A DNA stretch of 40,003 nucleotides from a virus. The position numbers were made by a program, and so were the translations under genes. How positions within the stretch are numbered: the stretch's first letter is position 1; each line of letters begins with the position of its first letter. Location: the IMG/VR virus record IMGVR_UViG_3300019890_000012, positions 1 to 40,003 of that record; one strand, 5' to 3'. Of the stretch, positions 8,146 to 15,024 are shown in pieces. The notes beneath the pieces were generated by a model that searched no databases, was not told the DNA's origin, and saw nothing but the letters and a program-made list of their open reading frames with translations.

Positions 8146-8490
8146 TTAGAAATTTCCCTTGTGAATATCCTTCTCAGAAACCGTCTCGAATTTCATTCCG
8201 GCGGTTGCGTTGTGGATCGTGATTGCGTCATAGTAAGCGGCGCGGGCCACGGCGCGTTTCTCTTCTACGTTCGTGCCGTACTCCTGAAACACGGGCTGCA
8301 CCAACTTCAAAAGTGCCAAGTCGTCAAAGAATACCGTCGTCAATTGAAGGCGAACCTTCTTGTAGGGTGAGTCGGCTTTGCTTATCTCGGCTTGGTAAAA
8401 ACTGAAAAACACACTGTAAAGCTTGTCAAAATGCTTCTCTTGCAGCGTGCGCTTATCCTTCGGTTCGACTGCTTTCTGTAATTCGTTCAT
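8146..8490 (-). CDS. Unknown late protein (114 aa)
   Basis: 114 aa starting at 8490 (MNELQKAVEPKD), overlapping the preceding gene by 38 bases. It is helical and charged with several aromatic residues (LYSVFFSFYQAEI). There are no Cys, membrane segments or known motifs. It immediately precedes the putative small terminase with no gap, so it may belong to packaging. The family is not recognised. Confidence 0.6.
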   Translation of the reverse strand: MNELQKAVEPKDKRTLQEKHFDKLYSVFFSFYQAEISKADSPYKKVRLQLTTVFFDDLALLKLVQPVFQEYGTNVEEKRAVARAAYYDAITIHNATAGMKFETVSEKDIHKGNF

Positions 8491-9208
8491 TTCCCTTCCT
8501 CCTGGTTATTTTTGCGACCTTGGCTTGGATAGCTACAACCTGCTTCATTTGGCGCACGTTCGCGCAGGGAAGGCTATCCAGCGCTTCGCACACGCGATTC
8601 TGGAAGACCTTGAGAACGTCCTTGGCTGCCAACTCTTCCAGACTGAAAGATATCCGCACCTGTCCGGGGGCCGGGCTAGAACCGGCAACCTCTCGATTAT
8701 CAATTCGAGGCTCTGATGCGTCCCTTGAGCTACCCCCAGGTGCGGCGGTAGGTGCAGATTGGGGTATATCCCCACGCTCCGCATAGCTTTTACTTGTCTT
8801 AGTCAACTCGGCAATTTCACCGGCTGAAAGGTCAATACTGGACGAATTCAAAATGCGGCCCTTTGTACCGTGGCCGGATTGATTGGGCTGAAAAAACGAT
8901 TTATCGTGGTCCGGGCATAGTCTCTGATCCCCTACGCCTACACAAGGTCGGCTGCAATGAAACTCAGCCACACTCCCGCCTTTTATCGGTAAACTCACCA
9001 ATCGAATACATCGGTCAGTATTAGCAATTCGCTTACTATAAGTTCCCGCCGTTACCATGGCCGCCAATTGCGCGTTGTACGGTATCCGGTCTATTGGGGC
9101 ACCCGGCATAGCGCCGCCCGCCGCCTGGGTAGTCATTTCAGAGCGCACCGCCGCGACATCACCCTCGGACGCTGAAACCTCGCTCTCAATTACTTTTTCA
9201 TCGGCCAT
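8453..9208 (-). CDS. Unknown protein; frame runs through a tRNA-like sequence
   Basis: First gene of the late block. The start at 9208 (MADEKVIESE) is preferred to the upstream ATG at 9235 because GGGAGGGAGG lies just before it, giving about 251 aa. The N-terminal half has an isolated Cys/His cluster (FHCSRPC, LCPDHD) that may bind zinc. The middle (RIDNREVAGSSPAPGQ) is the typical translation of a tRNA gene and comes from the tRNA-like fold at 8654-8745. The C-terminal part is helical (LEELAAKDVLKVFQNRV). The frame is open on both sides of the insert. Function unknown. Confidence 0.55.
   Translation of the reverse strand: MADEKVIESEVSASEGDVAAVRSEMTTQAAGGAMPGAPIDRIPYNAQLAAMVTAGTYSKRIANTDRCIRLVSLPIKGGSVAEFHCSRPCVGVGDQRLCPDHDKSFFQPNQSGHGTKGRILNSSSIDLSAGEIAELTKTSKSYAERGDIPQSAPTAAPGGSSRDASEPRIDNREVAGSSPAPGQVRISFSLEELAAKDVLKVFQNRVCEALDSLPCANVRQMKQVVAIQAKVAKITRRKGNERITESSRTEG
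8654..8745 (-). other. tRNA-like structure with extended acceptor stem
   Basis: The minus strand shows a D arm GCTC/GAGC with a 13-nt loop, an anticodon-type arm CTCGA/TCGAG with an 8-nt loop holding GAT, and a good T arm (GCCGG, TTCTAGC, CCGGC). The acceptor is unlike a tRNA: four G-C pairs, a 3-nt bulge, then a perfect 9-bp stem (CCGCACCTG with CAGGTGCGG). It has no CCA end. It lies inside the open frame 8453-9208. It may be a degenerate Ile-type tRNA or a regulatory tRNA mimic. Confidence 0.6.
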
Positions 9209-9445
9209 ATATCCTCCCTCCCAGGAGCTACTCAAAACGATACGTATTCTAGAGCAAGTTCAAATTAATTGAAAAATTCGTGCACGGGGTAATACCCATA
9301 TACGACGACGGCCTACGTATGGACCGTCCCCCCTATCGACGGCGGGATGTGAAGCTATGTTAAGCAGGGCGTACGCACTAGCTAGATAGGCTACTCACTG
9401 TCGACGATAGACTATAGGCTAGACCCGTAACAGACCAGGAACCTA
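9209..9445. promoter_or_regulatory. Upstream region of the late block
   Basis: About 237 bases precede the first leftward late gene and should contain the late promoter. No consensus -35/-10 pair is visible on the minus strand. This would fit a promoter that needs a phage activator, for example the sigma-like protein at 16899-17294. The octamer TAGCCTAT occurs twice on the minus strand within 40 bases (near 9385 and 9412). Confidence 0.35.
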
Positions 9446-9679
9446 TCAGAACAGCGGCATGGGTCCTAGCTTGGTGAACGGCATCGTGTAACGTTGGGGC
9501 TTAACAATCGATGCGAAATAGCGCCCTATATCTCCAGTGCTCATACCCTGGTACACGTCCGGCGCTATGTTCTGGTAGCTATAAACCTCGCCATTTTTAA
9601 ACTGTATTTGCATCTCGCAGGTGTCAGGGTCATACCCAACCGCATTGATATTTGTACTTGAAACACGCATTAATTGCAT
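9446..9679 (-). CDS. KTSC domain protein
   Basis: 77 aa with the KTSC pattern: VSSTNINAVGYDPDTCEMQI, then FKNGEVYSYQNIAPDVYQGM and a closing GRYFASIVK. KTSC is a small domain found beside phage genes and in some lysyl-tRNA synthetases; it is thought to bind nucleic acid, and its exact role is unknown. Starts at 9679 or 9670 (MRVSSTN) are both possible, and neither has a clear ribosome site. It stands alone, transcribed leftwards upstream of the late block, so it may be an early regulator rather than a virion protein. Confidence 0.75.
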   Translation of the reverse strand: MQLMRVSSTNINAVGYDPDTCEMQIQFKNGEVYSYQNIAPDVYQGMSTGDIGRYFASIVKPQRYTMPFTKLGPMPLF

Positions 9680-10120
9680 ATCAAAACTAGTGACTATCCC
9701 TAGTGTAGCTAGTTACAGGTACACGGTTAACGTGTTGCTTGACCCTGTAAACCTGTCTAAGGGTGATAGTGCACCCTCTACACTCAACCAAGTAAGATAG
9801 CTTCAATACTTGGGGGGCTATATATCTACAGGATGCACTTATCAAGTTACCCGGTATATGTGAATGTGTAGCCATATTCATTTCTCTTAGCCTTGTACCC
9901 GTTTAAACGTAACAGTCCCCCGGTTAGGTTGTTAACCCTTAACACTTTAGAGCGTTACCTCTTGATACCTGGGCAATGGGGATAGGTTGCCGGGTAGCGG
10001 GTTAAGTGTTAACCCTTGATCCTTACACCTGTAGCTAGAATAGGGGTCCCGGCCTACTACGCAAGACTTGATATATCCATTTGTTACAAAGAATTTACAA
10101 TAGAGTATATCCTTTATCCA
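9680..10120. promoter_or_regulatory. Non-coding control region rich in GTTAAC palindromes
   Basis: A stretch of about 440 bases between divergent genes without a credible ORF. It holds three inverted repeats built on the same core: 9721-9735 (5-5-5, ACACG/CGTGT), 9931-9943 (GTTAA-CCC-TTAAC) and 9999-10015 (GGGTTAA-GTG-TTAACCC). The decamer GTTAACCCTT is repeated directly at 9931 and 10008. A weak minus-strand promoter for the KTSC gene is possible (TTAACC, 17 bases, TACACT, near 9700-9730). The region could be an operator cluster or the replication origin. Confidence 0.5.
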
Positions 10121-10149
10121 TTGACAAACGGGACTACTGGATATATACT
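10121..10149 (+). promoter_or_regulatory. Strong sigma-70-type early promoter
   Basis: TTGACA at 10121-10126, a 17-base spacer and TATACT at 10144-10149 are close to the housekeeping consensus. Transcription should start about seven bases later, at the A of the ATG at 10156, so the first mRNA would be leaderless. GGATATA heptamers (either strand) lie at 10072, 10106, 10139 and 10174, two of them overlapping or flanking the promoter, as expected for operator sites. Confidence 0.75.
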
Positions 10150-10155
10150 AGCTAT

Positions 10156-10272
10156 ATGGAAACCACGACGAAGTATATCCCTAACATGCAGGTGCGCTGG
10201 ACGCTGATATATCTTTATCAGTCGGAAGGCGTCACGTTTGAAGACTTTGACAGAGTACGGGGGCAGTCATGA
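10156..10272 (+). CDS. Small leaderless early protein (38 aa)
   Basis: 38 aa, METTTKYIPNMQVRW to the end VRGQS. The ATG lies exactly six bases after the -10 box, so no ribosome site precedes it and the message would be leaderless. The same arrangement recurs at 15805. The protein is compact and mixed in charge, with an aromatic centre (WTLIYLYQSEG) and an acidic helix; it could be a small DNA-binding or antirepressor-type protein, but nothing identifies it. It overlaps the next gene by four bases (ATGA). Confidence 0.55.
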   Translation: METTTKYIPNMQVRWTLIYLYQSEGVTFEDFDRVRGQS

Positions 10273-10406
10273 ACTATCGATACGAAGTAGTCGACTTACA
10301 GGGGCGGAGATGGGCGCGGACCATGACAGCCGGGAAAGCGGCAAAGATCGTTATTGTCCTATTTCATACCAGGGGGATAACATGCACGATCAAAGAATTA
10401 TCGTGA
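10269..10406 (+). CDS. Small basic early protein (45 aa)
   Basis: 45 aa starting MNYRYEVVDLQGRRW and ending IKELS. Its ATG overlaps the previous stop (ATGA), so it is translationally coupled. It is basic, with a short beta-like start and a hydrophobic IVIVLFH segment too short for a membrane helix. Its stop lies 25 bases inside the following gene. Family unknown. Confidence 0.5.
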   Translation: MNYRYEVVDLQGRRWARTMTAGKAAKIVIVLFHTRGITCTIKELS

Positions 10407-10660
10407 GGTATGACGGCGTGCAGGACGGGCTAGATATGGCGGACGGGCTCTGTTTTACGGTTGTGTCGCATTTTGTAGGGATAGGCGGACGGTGCTTCTT
10501 TAAATCCTCATGGATAGGCGTTGCAAGTCTATTAGCCAATACAGGCATAGATTTAGACAGGATTCAAATAGTAATGGCGCATAACAATGGGCCTGAGCAT
10601 TATTGCCCGGAATGTATAGGACCGGATAGCGCGGACGTGTCAATCGCGCACCGTAAATAA
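10382..10660 (+). CDS. Unknown early protein with C-terminal CPEC knuckle (92 aa)
   Basis: 92 aa from the ATG at 10382 (MHDQRIIVRYDG), chosen because AGGGGGAT stands just upstream; the frame is open further up but without a start signal. It has alternating beta segments (LCFTVVSHFVGIGGRCFF) and a helical middle. The C-terminal HYCPECIG may form half of a zinc site. It precedes the AAA+ ATPase by 20 bases and may be part of that module. Family not recognised. Confidence 0.6.
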   Translation: MHDQRIIVRYDGVQDGLDMADGLCFTVVSHFVGIGGRCFFKSSWIGVASLLANTGIDLDRIQIVMAHNNGPEHYCPECIGPDSADVSIAHRK

Positions 10661-10680
10661 CGAGTACAAGGGGCTAACAA

Positions 10681-11874
10681 ATGGCATTTATAGCGCGACT
10701 TGATAAACCTTGCACACAATGCGGGGTAGTCATTCAAAAGGGTACGGCGTCCGGGTTCACATGGGACCGGACTAAGGGCGGGTTCATTCACCTTGATTGC
10801 TTACGGGCACGCAAGGGTCAACCCGTCCCGGCGGCGATAAAAGAGGTTGTACCGGAACTATGCAAGCTATGCAACGTGCATACGGGAATGCACCCTACCG
10901 CTAAGTGTGACGGCGTGACGTATAACGCCGGGGTCACTGTAGCGGAGGAAAAAGCGATAGTAGACGCCATGAAAGCGGCGCAAAAGCGCCCGGTAAGCAA
11001 TGGCGCGGCGGATGAATTGGCGCGGTTGATTCAATCACTGGCCGGGGCGCGTGGTATCGATGAGGACGCCGTACGCAAGATAGCGGCGGACGAGGCAAGC
11101 AAGGTATCTAGCAATCGGTCAATCACGATCAAGCTAGGCACCATGCCAGAAATTAAGTTTGACCTAGCGCACCGGGATTTACCGCTCCTGGTCAAACTGA
11201 TAAGCGCATACGGGGCAAATGGGCACCGCCAGAATATCTATATGTACGGTCCGGCGGGTAGCGGCAAGAGCACGGCGGCGCGACAATCAAGCGAGGCACT
11301 GAAGTTACCGTACGGGTATATCTCACTTAACCCCCAGACGCCAGACTCACGGCTGTTAGGCTACATGCACGCCGGGGGCGAATATGTCGCGTCTGAATTC
11401 TTTAAGCGATATACCGAGGGCGGCGTGTTTTGCATTGACGAAATTGACAATGCGGCGGCGTCACTTGTTACCACGCTGAACGGATTGCTAGAGAATGGGC
11501 ATGGCGCGTTTCCTCATGGCGTATTTCAGCGTCATAAGGACTTCGTTTGTGTGTGCACGGCTAACACGATAGGGCGCGGCGGGGACGTTAACTATCCCGA
11601 ACGTCGTCCGCTTGATGGTGCTTTTTTAGAGCGTTTCATATTCCTTGCATGGGAGTATGACACGGATTTAACTAAGGCAATTGTTACGGGTATCCTGGGC
11701 ACTGAGTCCATGGAGTTTATCTCCTGGGTTAACTCAGAGGCCCGGACGTTGCAAGCGCGTTACCCTACCTTGATCGTGTCCCCCCGCGCATTTATTCAGG
11801 GTGCGACACTCTCAAAAATCGGCATGAGCCGGAATCAGATAATCGGCATGGTGATATCTAGGGGGCTCAAATGA
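10681..11874 (+). CDS. MoxR/CobS-type AAA+ ATPase with N-terminal zinc motifs
   Basis: 397 aa. The first 80 residues carry Cys/His pairs (CTQC, HLDC, CKLC) that look like a small zinc module. The AAA+ core has Walker A GPAGSGKS near residue 190, Walker B FCIDEID near 250, sensor-1 VCVCTAN and a LDGAFLERF box with the arginine finger. This order matches MoxR/CobS/NirQ-like ATPases, which remodel a partner protein, often one with a VWA domain. The next gene overlaps by four bases and is the likely partner. The cellular target in phages is not established. Confidence 0.85.
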   Translation: MAFIARLDKPCTQCGVVIQKGTASGFTWDRTKGGFIHLDCLRARKGQPVPAAIKEVVPELCKLCNVHTGMHPTAKCDGVTYNAGVTVAEEKAIVDAMKAAQKRPVSNGAADELARLIQSLAGARGIDEDAVRKIAADEASKVSSNRSITIKLGTMPEIKFDLAHRDLPLLVKLISAYGANGHRQNIYMYGPAGSGKSTAARQSSEALKLPYGYISLNPQTPDSRLLGYMHAGGEYVASEFFKRYTEGGVFCIDEIDNAAASLVTTLNGLLENGHGAFPHGVFQRHKDFVCVCTANTIGRGGDVNYPERRPLDGAFLERFIFLAWEYDTDLTKAIVTGILGTESMEFISWVNSEARTLQARYPTLIVSPRAFIQGATLSKIGMSRNQIIGMVISRGLK

Positions 11875-12719
11875 AACACCCGCTAGGTAAATACGTGTAT
11901 CAGTACCCTAGTTTGTCTGCGCTTATCGACGTTGCGGTAAATGCTAGTTCTGAAATGTCGACGGATAACAGAGCGTCACGGCGTGCCGATGAAGGGGGGC
12001 GCGGGTGGTCCGGCGGTACATGGGATGACGCGAAGCGTCTAGCCATTGCCGGGGACATAGAGGGCGCGAAGCGGTTAGCTCCGGCCATGCTGAAGGCAGT
12101 TAATTCTATGGTCAGTGGAATGCCGCGCCTTGATCCTGTCTACCGTCTTGATGAGGGTAGATGGATTGACGTTGCGCGGTTTGTTAAAGGGGAGCCGGAA
12201 TGCTGGGGGGATATGGTGGAGTCTGAACCAATGAAACGTAAAGGCGCGGCGGTTATTCTGAACGTCGCAGCGCACGCCGGGATACGTGCATCAACGCTAG
12301 ACACGTTAGGCGTTCAGGTAGGGAGCGCGGTCTTAGGTCTACAGTCAATGGGTCAAAGTGTGACGCTGTACGTTTGCGAAAAAATAGCCGGGGGTTCTTT
12401 TGGCACGGCGTCCAGGCATTGCTACACGATAGCCCCGGTCAATCCCGGCGGATGCGTGCTAGACGTGTCGCGCTTGTCAATCGTGCTTCGGCCATGGTTC
12501 TTACGGCGGATTATGTTTTCACTTAATGAGACCTGGAGTAAAGAAGCACGGCAAGGTTTTGGGATTCCTGGTGGTTACGGGTCCCCGCGCCCATTGACTA
12601 AGCAAGAGGCGGAAACGTTGACCGGGCATAAGGACGCCGTGATAGTCGACTTTGATAGTGCGGCGCGATACCCGGACCGTGTAGCGGAAGACATCATACG
12701 TCAGATCAAGGGGGCCTAA
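11871..12719 (+). CDS. DUF7192-like partner of the AAA+ ATPase
   Basis: 282 aa overlapping the ATPase gene by four bases. The segment WSGGTWDDAKRLAIAGDIEG followed by RWIDVARFVKGEPECW fits the DUF7192 pattern as I remember it. The middle (AAVILNVAAHAGIRAST, then LQSMGQSVTLYVCEKI) has the strand-helix-strand order of a VWA-like fold but lacks the DxSxS metal site. Inference: it is the substrate-adaptor or effector moved by the ATPase. No enzymatic motif is visible. Family naming is from memory and should be treated as tentative. Confidence 0.65.
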   Translation: MKHPLGKYVYQYPSLSALIDVAVNASSEMSTDNRASRRADEGGRGWSGGTWDDAKRLAIAGDIEGAKRLAPAMLKAVNSMVSGMPRLDPVYRLDEGRWIDVARFVKGEPECWGDMVESEPMKRKGAAVILNVAAHAGIRASTLDTLGVQVGSAVLGLQSMGQSVTLYVCEKIAGGSFGTASRHCYTIAPVNPGGCVLDVSRLSIVLRPWFLRRIMFSLNETWSKEARQGFGIPGGYGSPRPLTKQEAETLTGHKDAVIVDFDSAARYPDRVAEDIIRQIKGA

Positions 12720-12720
12720 T

Positions 12721-12858
12721 ATGGAATTAACTCCAGTGACACACGCCGTCATTACAGTCCTTCGGATTATGTGTGATCGGGACAATCTGAAGTATACACG
12801 GGACACCATTGTACGCACGGTTCATATGGGCGCGAATGGTTCCTTCCGGTTCAACTGA
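12721..12858 (+). CDS. Unknown small protein (45 aa)
   Basis: 45 aa, MELTPVTHAVITVLRIM to SFRFN, starting one base after the previous stop. It is basic, with a helical first half and a beta-like end. It seems to close the AAA+ operon, because a leader with a GCCGGG/CCCGGC hairpin follows. Function unknown. Confidence 0.5.
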   Translation: MELTPVTHAVITVLRIMCDRDNLKYTRDTIVRTVHMGANGSFRFN

Positions 12859-12878
12859 TTTAGGTTAGCCCCTAAACC

Positions 12879-12898
12879 TTGCCGGGTAGCAATGCCCG
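12879..12898 (+). other. Stem-loop in leader of the following operon
   Basis: GCCGGG and CCCGGC (with one extra G in the loop side) enclose a short loop between the AAA+ operon and the gene at 12931. There is no T run, so it is unlikely to be an intrinsic terminator. It may stabilise or modulate the downstream message. Confidence 0.35.
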
Positions 12899-12930
12899 GC
12901 GGGAGTGTAGGGACTGGAGAGGGGGACACT

Positions 12931-13173
12931 ATGAAACACTTAAAAGTTTTGGTACTCGTTGCGAGTATAGCGGTAGTGGGACATAGCCGGGAGATGCAAT
13001 ATCCCCCGGTCTATGACAATCCCCCGGCGGCGTCCGCCCCGGCGTCAAGCGGCAATGGTCAACTTGTCCGGGGGCTAGTCCTGGGCGCGGTCATTGTTGC
13101 GCTAGTGAGCTATGTCTGGCATGTGCATAAGCGCGTTAAGGTTCACCGTGAGGAGATTAGGTATCATATATGA
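12931..13173 (+). CDS. Small membrane protein (80 aa)
   Basis: 80 aa from the ATG at 12931, chosen because GAGAGGGGG precedes it. It has a hydrophobic N-terminus (LKVLVLVASIAVVG) that could be a signal peptide or first membrane span, a Pro/Ala/Ser-rich middle, and a second span (GLVLGAVIVALVSYVW) followed by a basic tail. Two spans and a charged end would allow a holin or a lysogeny-expressed membrane factor. Its place just before excisionase and integrase favours the latter, but this is inference. Confidence 0.55.
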   Translation: MKHLKVLVLVASIAVVGHSREMQYPPVYDNPPAASAPASSGNGQLVRGLVLGAVIVALVSYVWHVHKRVKVHREEIRYHI

Positions 13174-13385
13174 GAACATGGAAATGTACGTGTACCGACC
13201 CTACCAAGACCGTGATATGCGTAGTGTGCGCGGCGGCAATGACGGGCTATCAACCGTCGACTATCTACAATAAAGCTGAAGCGCATGAGATACCTTCCGT
13301 GCCCCTGTCAAAACGGAAGCGTGTTTTCTTACGTGAATCCATTTTGTACTGGATTAAAGGACTGGAGACGGGCCTTGCAAGCTAA
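13170..13385 (+). CDS. Excisionase-like DNA-binding protein (HTH_17/AlpA type)
   Basis: 71 aa, coupled by ATGA to the previous gene. The N-terminus has a Cys cluster (WKCTCTD, CVVCAAA) that could bind zinc. Residues about 27-65 match a winged helix-turn-helix of the excisionase family: YQPSTIYNKAEAHEIPSVPL, then KRVFLRESILYWI. Located 300 bases upstream of integrase and near attP, it is the best candidate for the recombination directionality factor. The zinc-like N-terminal addition is unusual for this family. Confidence 0.65.
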   Translation: MRTWKCTCTDPTKTVICVVCAAAMTGYQPSTIYNKAEAHEIPSVPLSKRKRVFLRESILYWIKGLETGLAS

Positions 13386-13410
13386 CCGGACTTGGGGCAT
13401 ACTAATACCA

Positions 13411-13677
13411 ATGACTACAAAACTCCAATGGTCGATTTTATTCCTGTGGTGCGTGGTAGGTACTGCGAACCAATCGCGGCACCCATTGGCGTGCTTCGAT
13501 TTGAAGAACGACTGCACGACTGCGATAGCAAGCGGGGATTACGGGGCCTATGTAGGGTGCCGGAAATTTTCTGAAAAATCCATGCAATCTAAATCGCCGG
13601 ACTACAATATCAGTACCACGCAAGCGCAGTCATGTATCGCCGGGGGAATGAACCCGGACTGCACGCCACGCCGATAG
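13411..13677 (+). CDS. Secreted Cys-rich protein with virion-protein-like C-terminus
   Basis: 88 aa. The first 20 residues (MTTKLQWSILFLWCVVG) look like a signal peptide; the mature part has five further Cys, suggesting disulfides in the periplasm. The C-terminal segment YNISTTQAQSCIAGGMNP closely matches YGINTTQSQSLIAGGLNP, residues 5-22 of the ejection-type protein at 30154-31341: 13 of 18 positions are identical. It lies between excisionase and integrase, a lysogeny location. Inference: a superinfection-exclusion decoy. The start is chosen by the signal peptide, since its ribosome site is weak. Confidence 0.6.
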   Translation: MTTKLQWSILFLWCVVGTANQSRHPLACFDLKNDCTTAIASGDYGAYVGCRKFSEKSMQSKSPDYNISTTQAQSCIAGGMNPDCTPRR

Positions 13678-13689
13678 GAGTTTGCTATA

Positions 13690-14910
13690 ATGTCCGACAT
13701 GGCAAGACATACACACGCGCCGGGATGGAAGGACGTACGCAAAAAGCCATCCGGCAAATGGGAAGCACGATGGATTGACGAGACCGGGGCCGTCAAGGGC
13801 CGGTCATTCGTTGATAAGGCGGTCGCTGCCAAACTAGCGGACGACATGGCGCGAGAATCTGAACGCGCTGCCGTCGGACTAGGCGTGACGCATAAGCCAA
13901 TCGTCAACGCGCTCGCGGCATTTCAGGACCGGCGGCTTGATCCTAAGACGGTCGATCTAAACGGGCGTCGCATGAAGGAATTTCTTTTGGCATTCCCCGC
14001 GCTTACATTGGTCGATCAAATCACCGACACGCATATCAATACTTTTGATCGGATGTTAGAGGCCAAGGGTTGTAACCCCGGCGGTCGCAATCACCATTTA
14101 AGAATCGTTCGTACGTTCTGCAAATTCTGCCGGGATAAAAATTGGTTGCCAACTAATCCCTTTCTAAATTTCAAGATGCCGAAATCAGATTTCGAGGGCC
14201 GCGCTTGCACCGAAGAAGAGTTTGAGCGTATGTGCTCTATCGGATGGGTGGGCGGCAATAAGATTTCGGACACCTACGGCATAGGGTGGCAAGGTGGCAA
14301 CCAATACAAAGACGTGGACTTATGGCTACGCCGGGCGTTCCGCTTTGGCCGGGAGACCATGCTACGGGTTAGCCAAGTGTGGAAGCTCACGCCGGAAGAT
14401 TTCAGAGAGCCCGGCGAGATTCGTGTGAAGGGTATCAAGGGCCAAGAGAGCGAATGGAAGCCATTGACCGAGATTGCTCTAGAGGTCTTACGGGAGTTAT
14501 TGCAGGTCACTAAGCCGGGGCAACGGTTCTTTAGCTATTGGTCAAGCGTCGCGTCCCTACAGCAAGCGGTCCAGAAGAAAGCTACGCGGGTAGGCTTGAA
14601 AGGTCTGCGGTTCCATGACGTGTGCAAGGTCACGCGGGTTAGCCAGTTAGACGCGGCGGGGTTCTCAATCAAAGAGATTTCGCAGGTGAGTAACACAACC
14701 CCGCGCACTCTGCTTGCCCACTATATCAAGCCGGACAAGCAAAAGACGTTCGATAAATACCGGGCGTTTGCCCAAGCCAGACCCGCCTCAGACCCGCCGG
14801 AGACCAAATTAAGCGGGAATCTAGGGGTTTCGCAGCCACAAGGAGGAATAGAATCGACAACCGATAATACGCAAAACGGCTCCACTTCTCGACAAATTTC
14901 TAACCTCTGA
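13690..14910 (+). CDS. int: Tyrosine-family integrase
   Basis: 406 aa with AGGAG nine bases before the ATG. The N-terminal arm-binding region is basic, a SAM-like core-binding domain spans roughly residues 65-165, and the catalytic domain follows. Visible catalytic residues are Arg near 225 (in TMLRVSQVW), Lys in the RVKGIKGQE hairpin, His near 309 (FHDVCKVTR) and the Tyr nucleophile near 345 (AHYIKP). The usual HxxR arginine is not at the normal place; Lys or a shifted Arg stands there. It would integrate the genome at the attP beside it. The C-terminus has a Pro/Ser/Thr-rich extension. Confidence 0.88.
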   Translation: MSDMARHTHAPGWKDVRKKPSGKWEARWIDETGAVKGRSFVDKAVAAKLADDMARESERAAVGLGVTHKPIVNALAAFQDRRLDPKTVDLNGRRMKEFLLAFPALTLVDQITDTHINTFDRMLEAKGCNPGGRNHHLRIVRTFCKFCRDKNWLPTNPFLNFKMPKSDFEGRACTEEEFERMCSIGWVGGNKISDTYGIGWQGGNQYKDVDLWLRRAFRFGRETMLRVSQVWKLTPEDFREPGEIRVKGIKGQESEWKPLTEIALEVLRELLQVTKPGQRFFSYWSSVASLQQAVQKKATRVGLKGLRFHDVCKVTRVSQLDAAGFSIKEISQVSNTTPRTLLAHYIKPDKQKTFDKYRAFAQARPASDPPETKLSGNLGVSQPQGGIESTTDNTQNGSTSRQISNL

Positions 14911-14925
14911 CGGGTGGGAATTTAT

Positions 14926-14958
14926 CGCGGGGTGGAGCAGCCTGGTAGCTCGTCGGGC
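14926..14958 (+). other. attP: Candidate attP core: 5' half of initiator tRNA
   Basis: These 33 bases equal the first 33 positions of the bacterial initiator tRNA as I know it from E. coli (acceptor 5' strand, D arm, start of the anticodon stem). They begin 15 bases after the integrase stop, the normal place for attP. Identity ends before the anticodon. A CGGTTCAAAT segment like the tRNA T loop stands at 15019-15028. The likely attB is the host initiator tRNA gene. Confidence 0.7.
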
Positions 14959-15024
14959 CTGTCTAGTTAGTCTATAAATCAATCCAATTCTAGACATAAG
15001 ACCAGTGGGAGACCCGCCCGGTTC

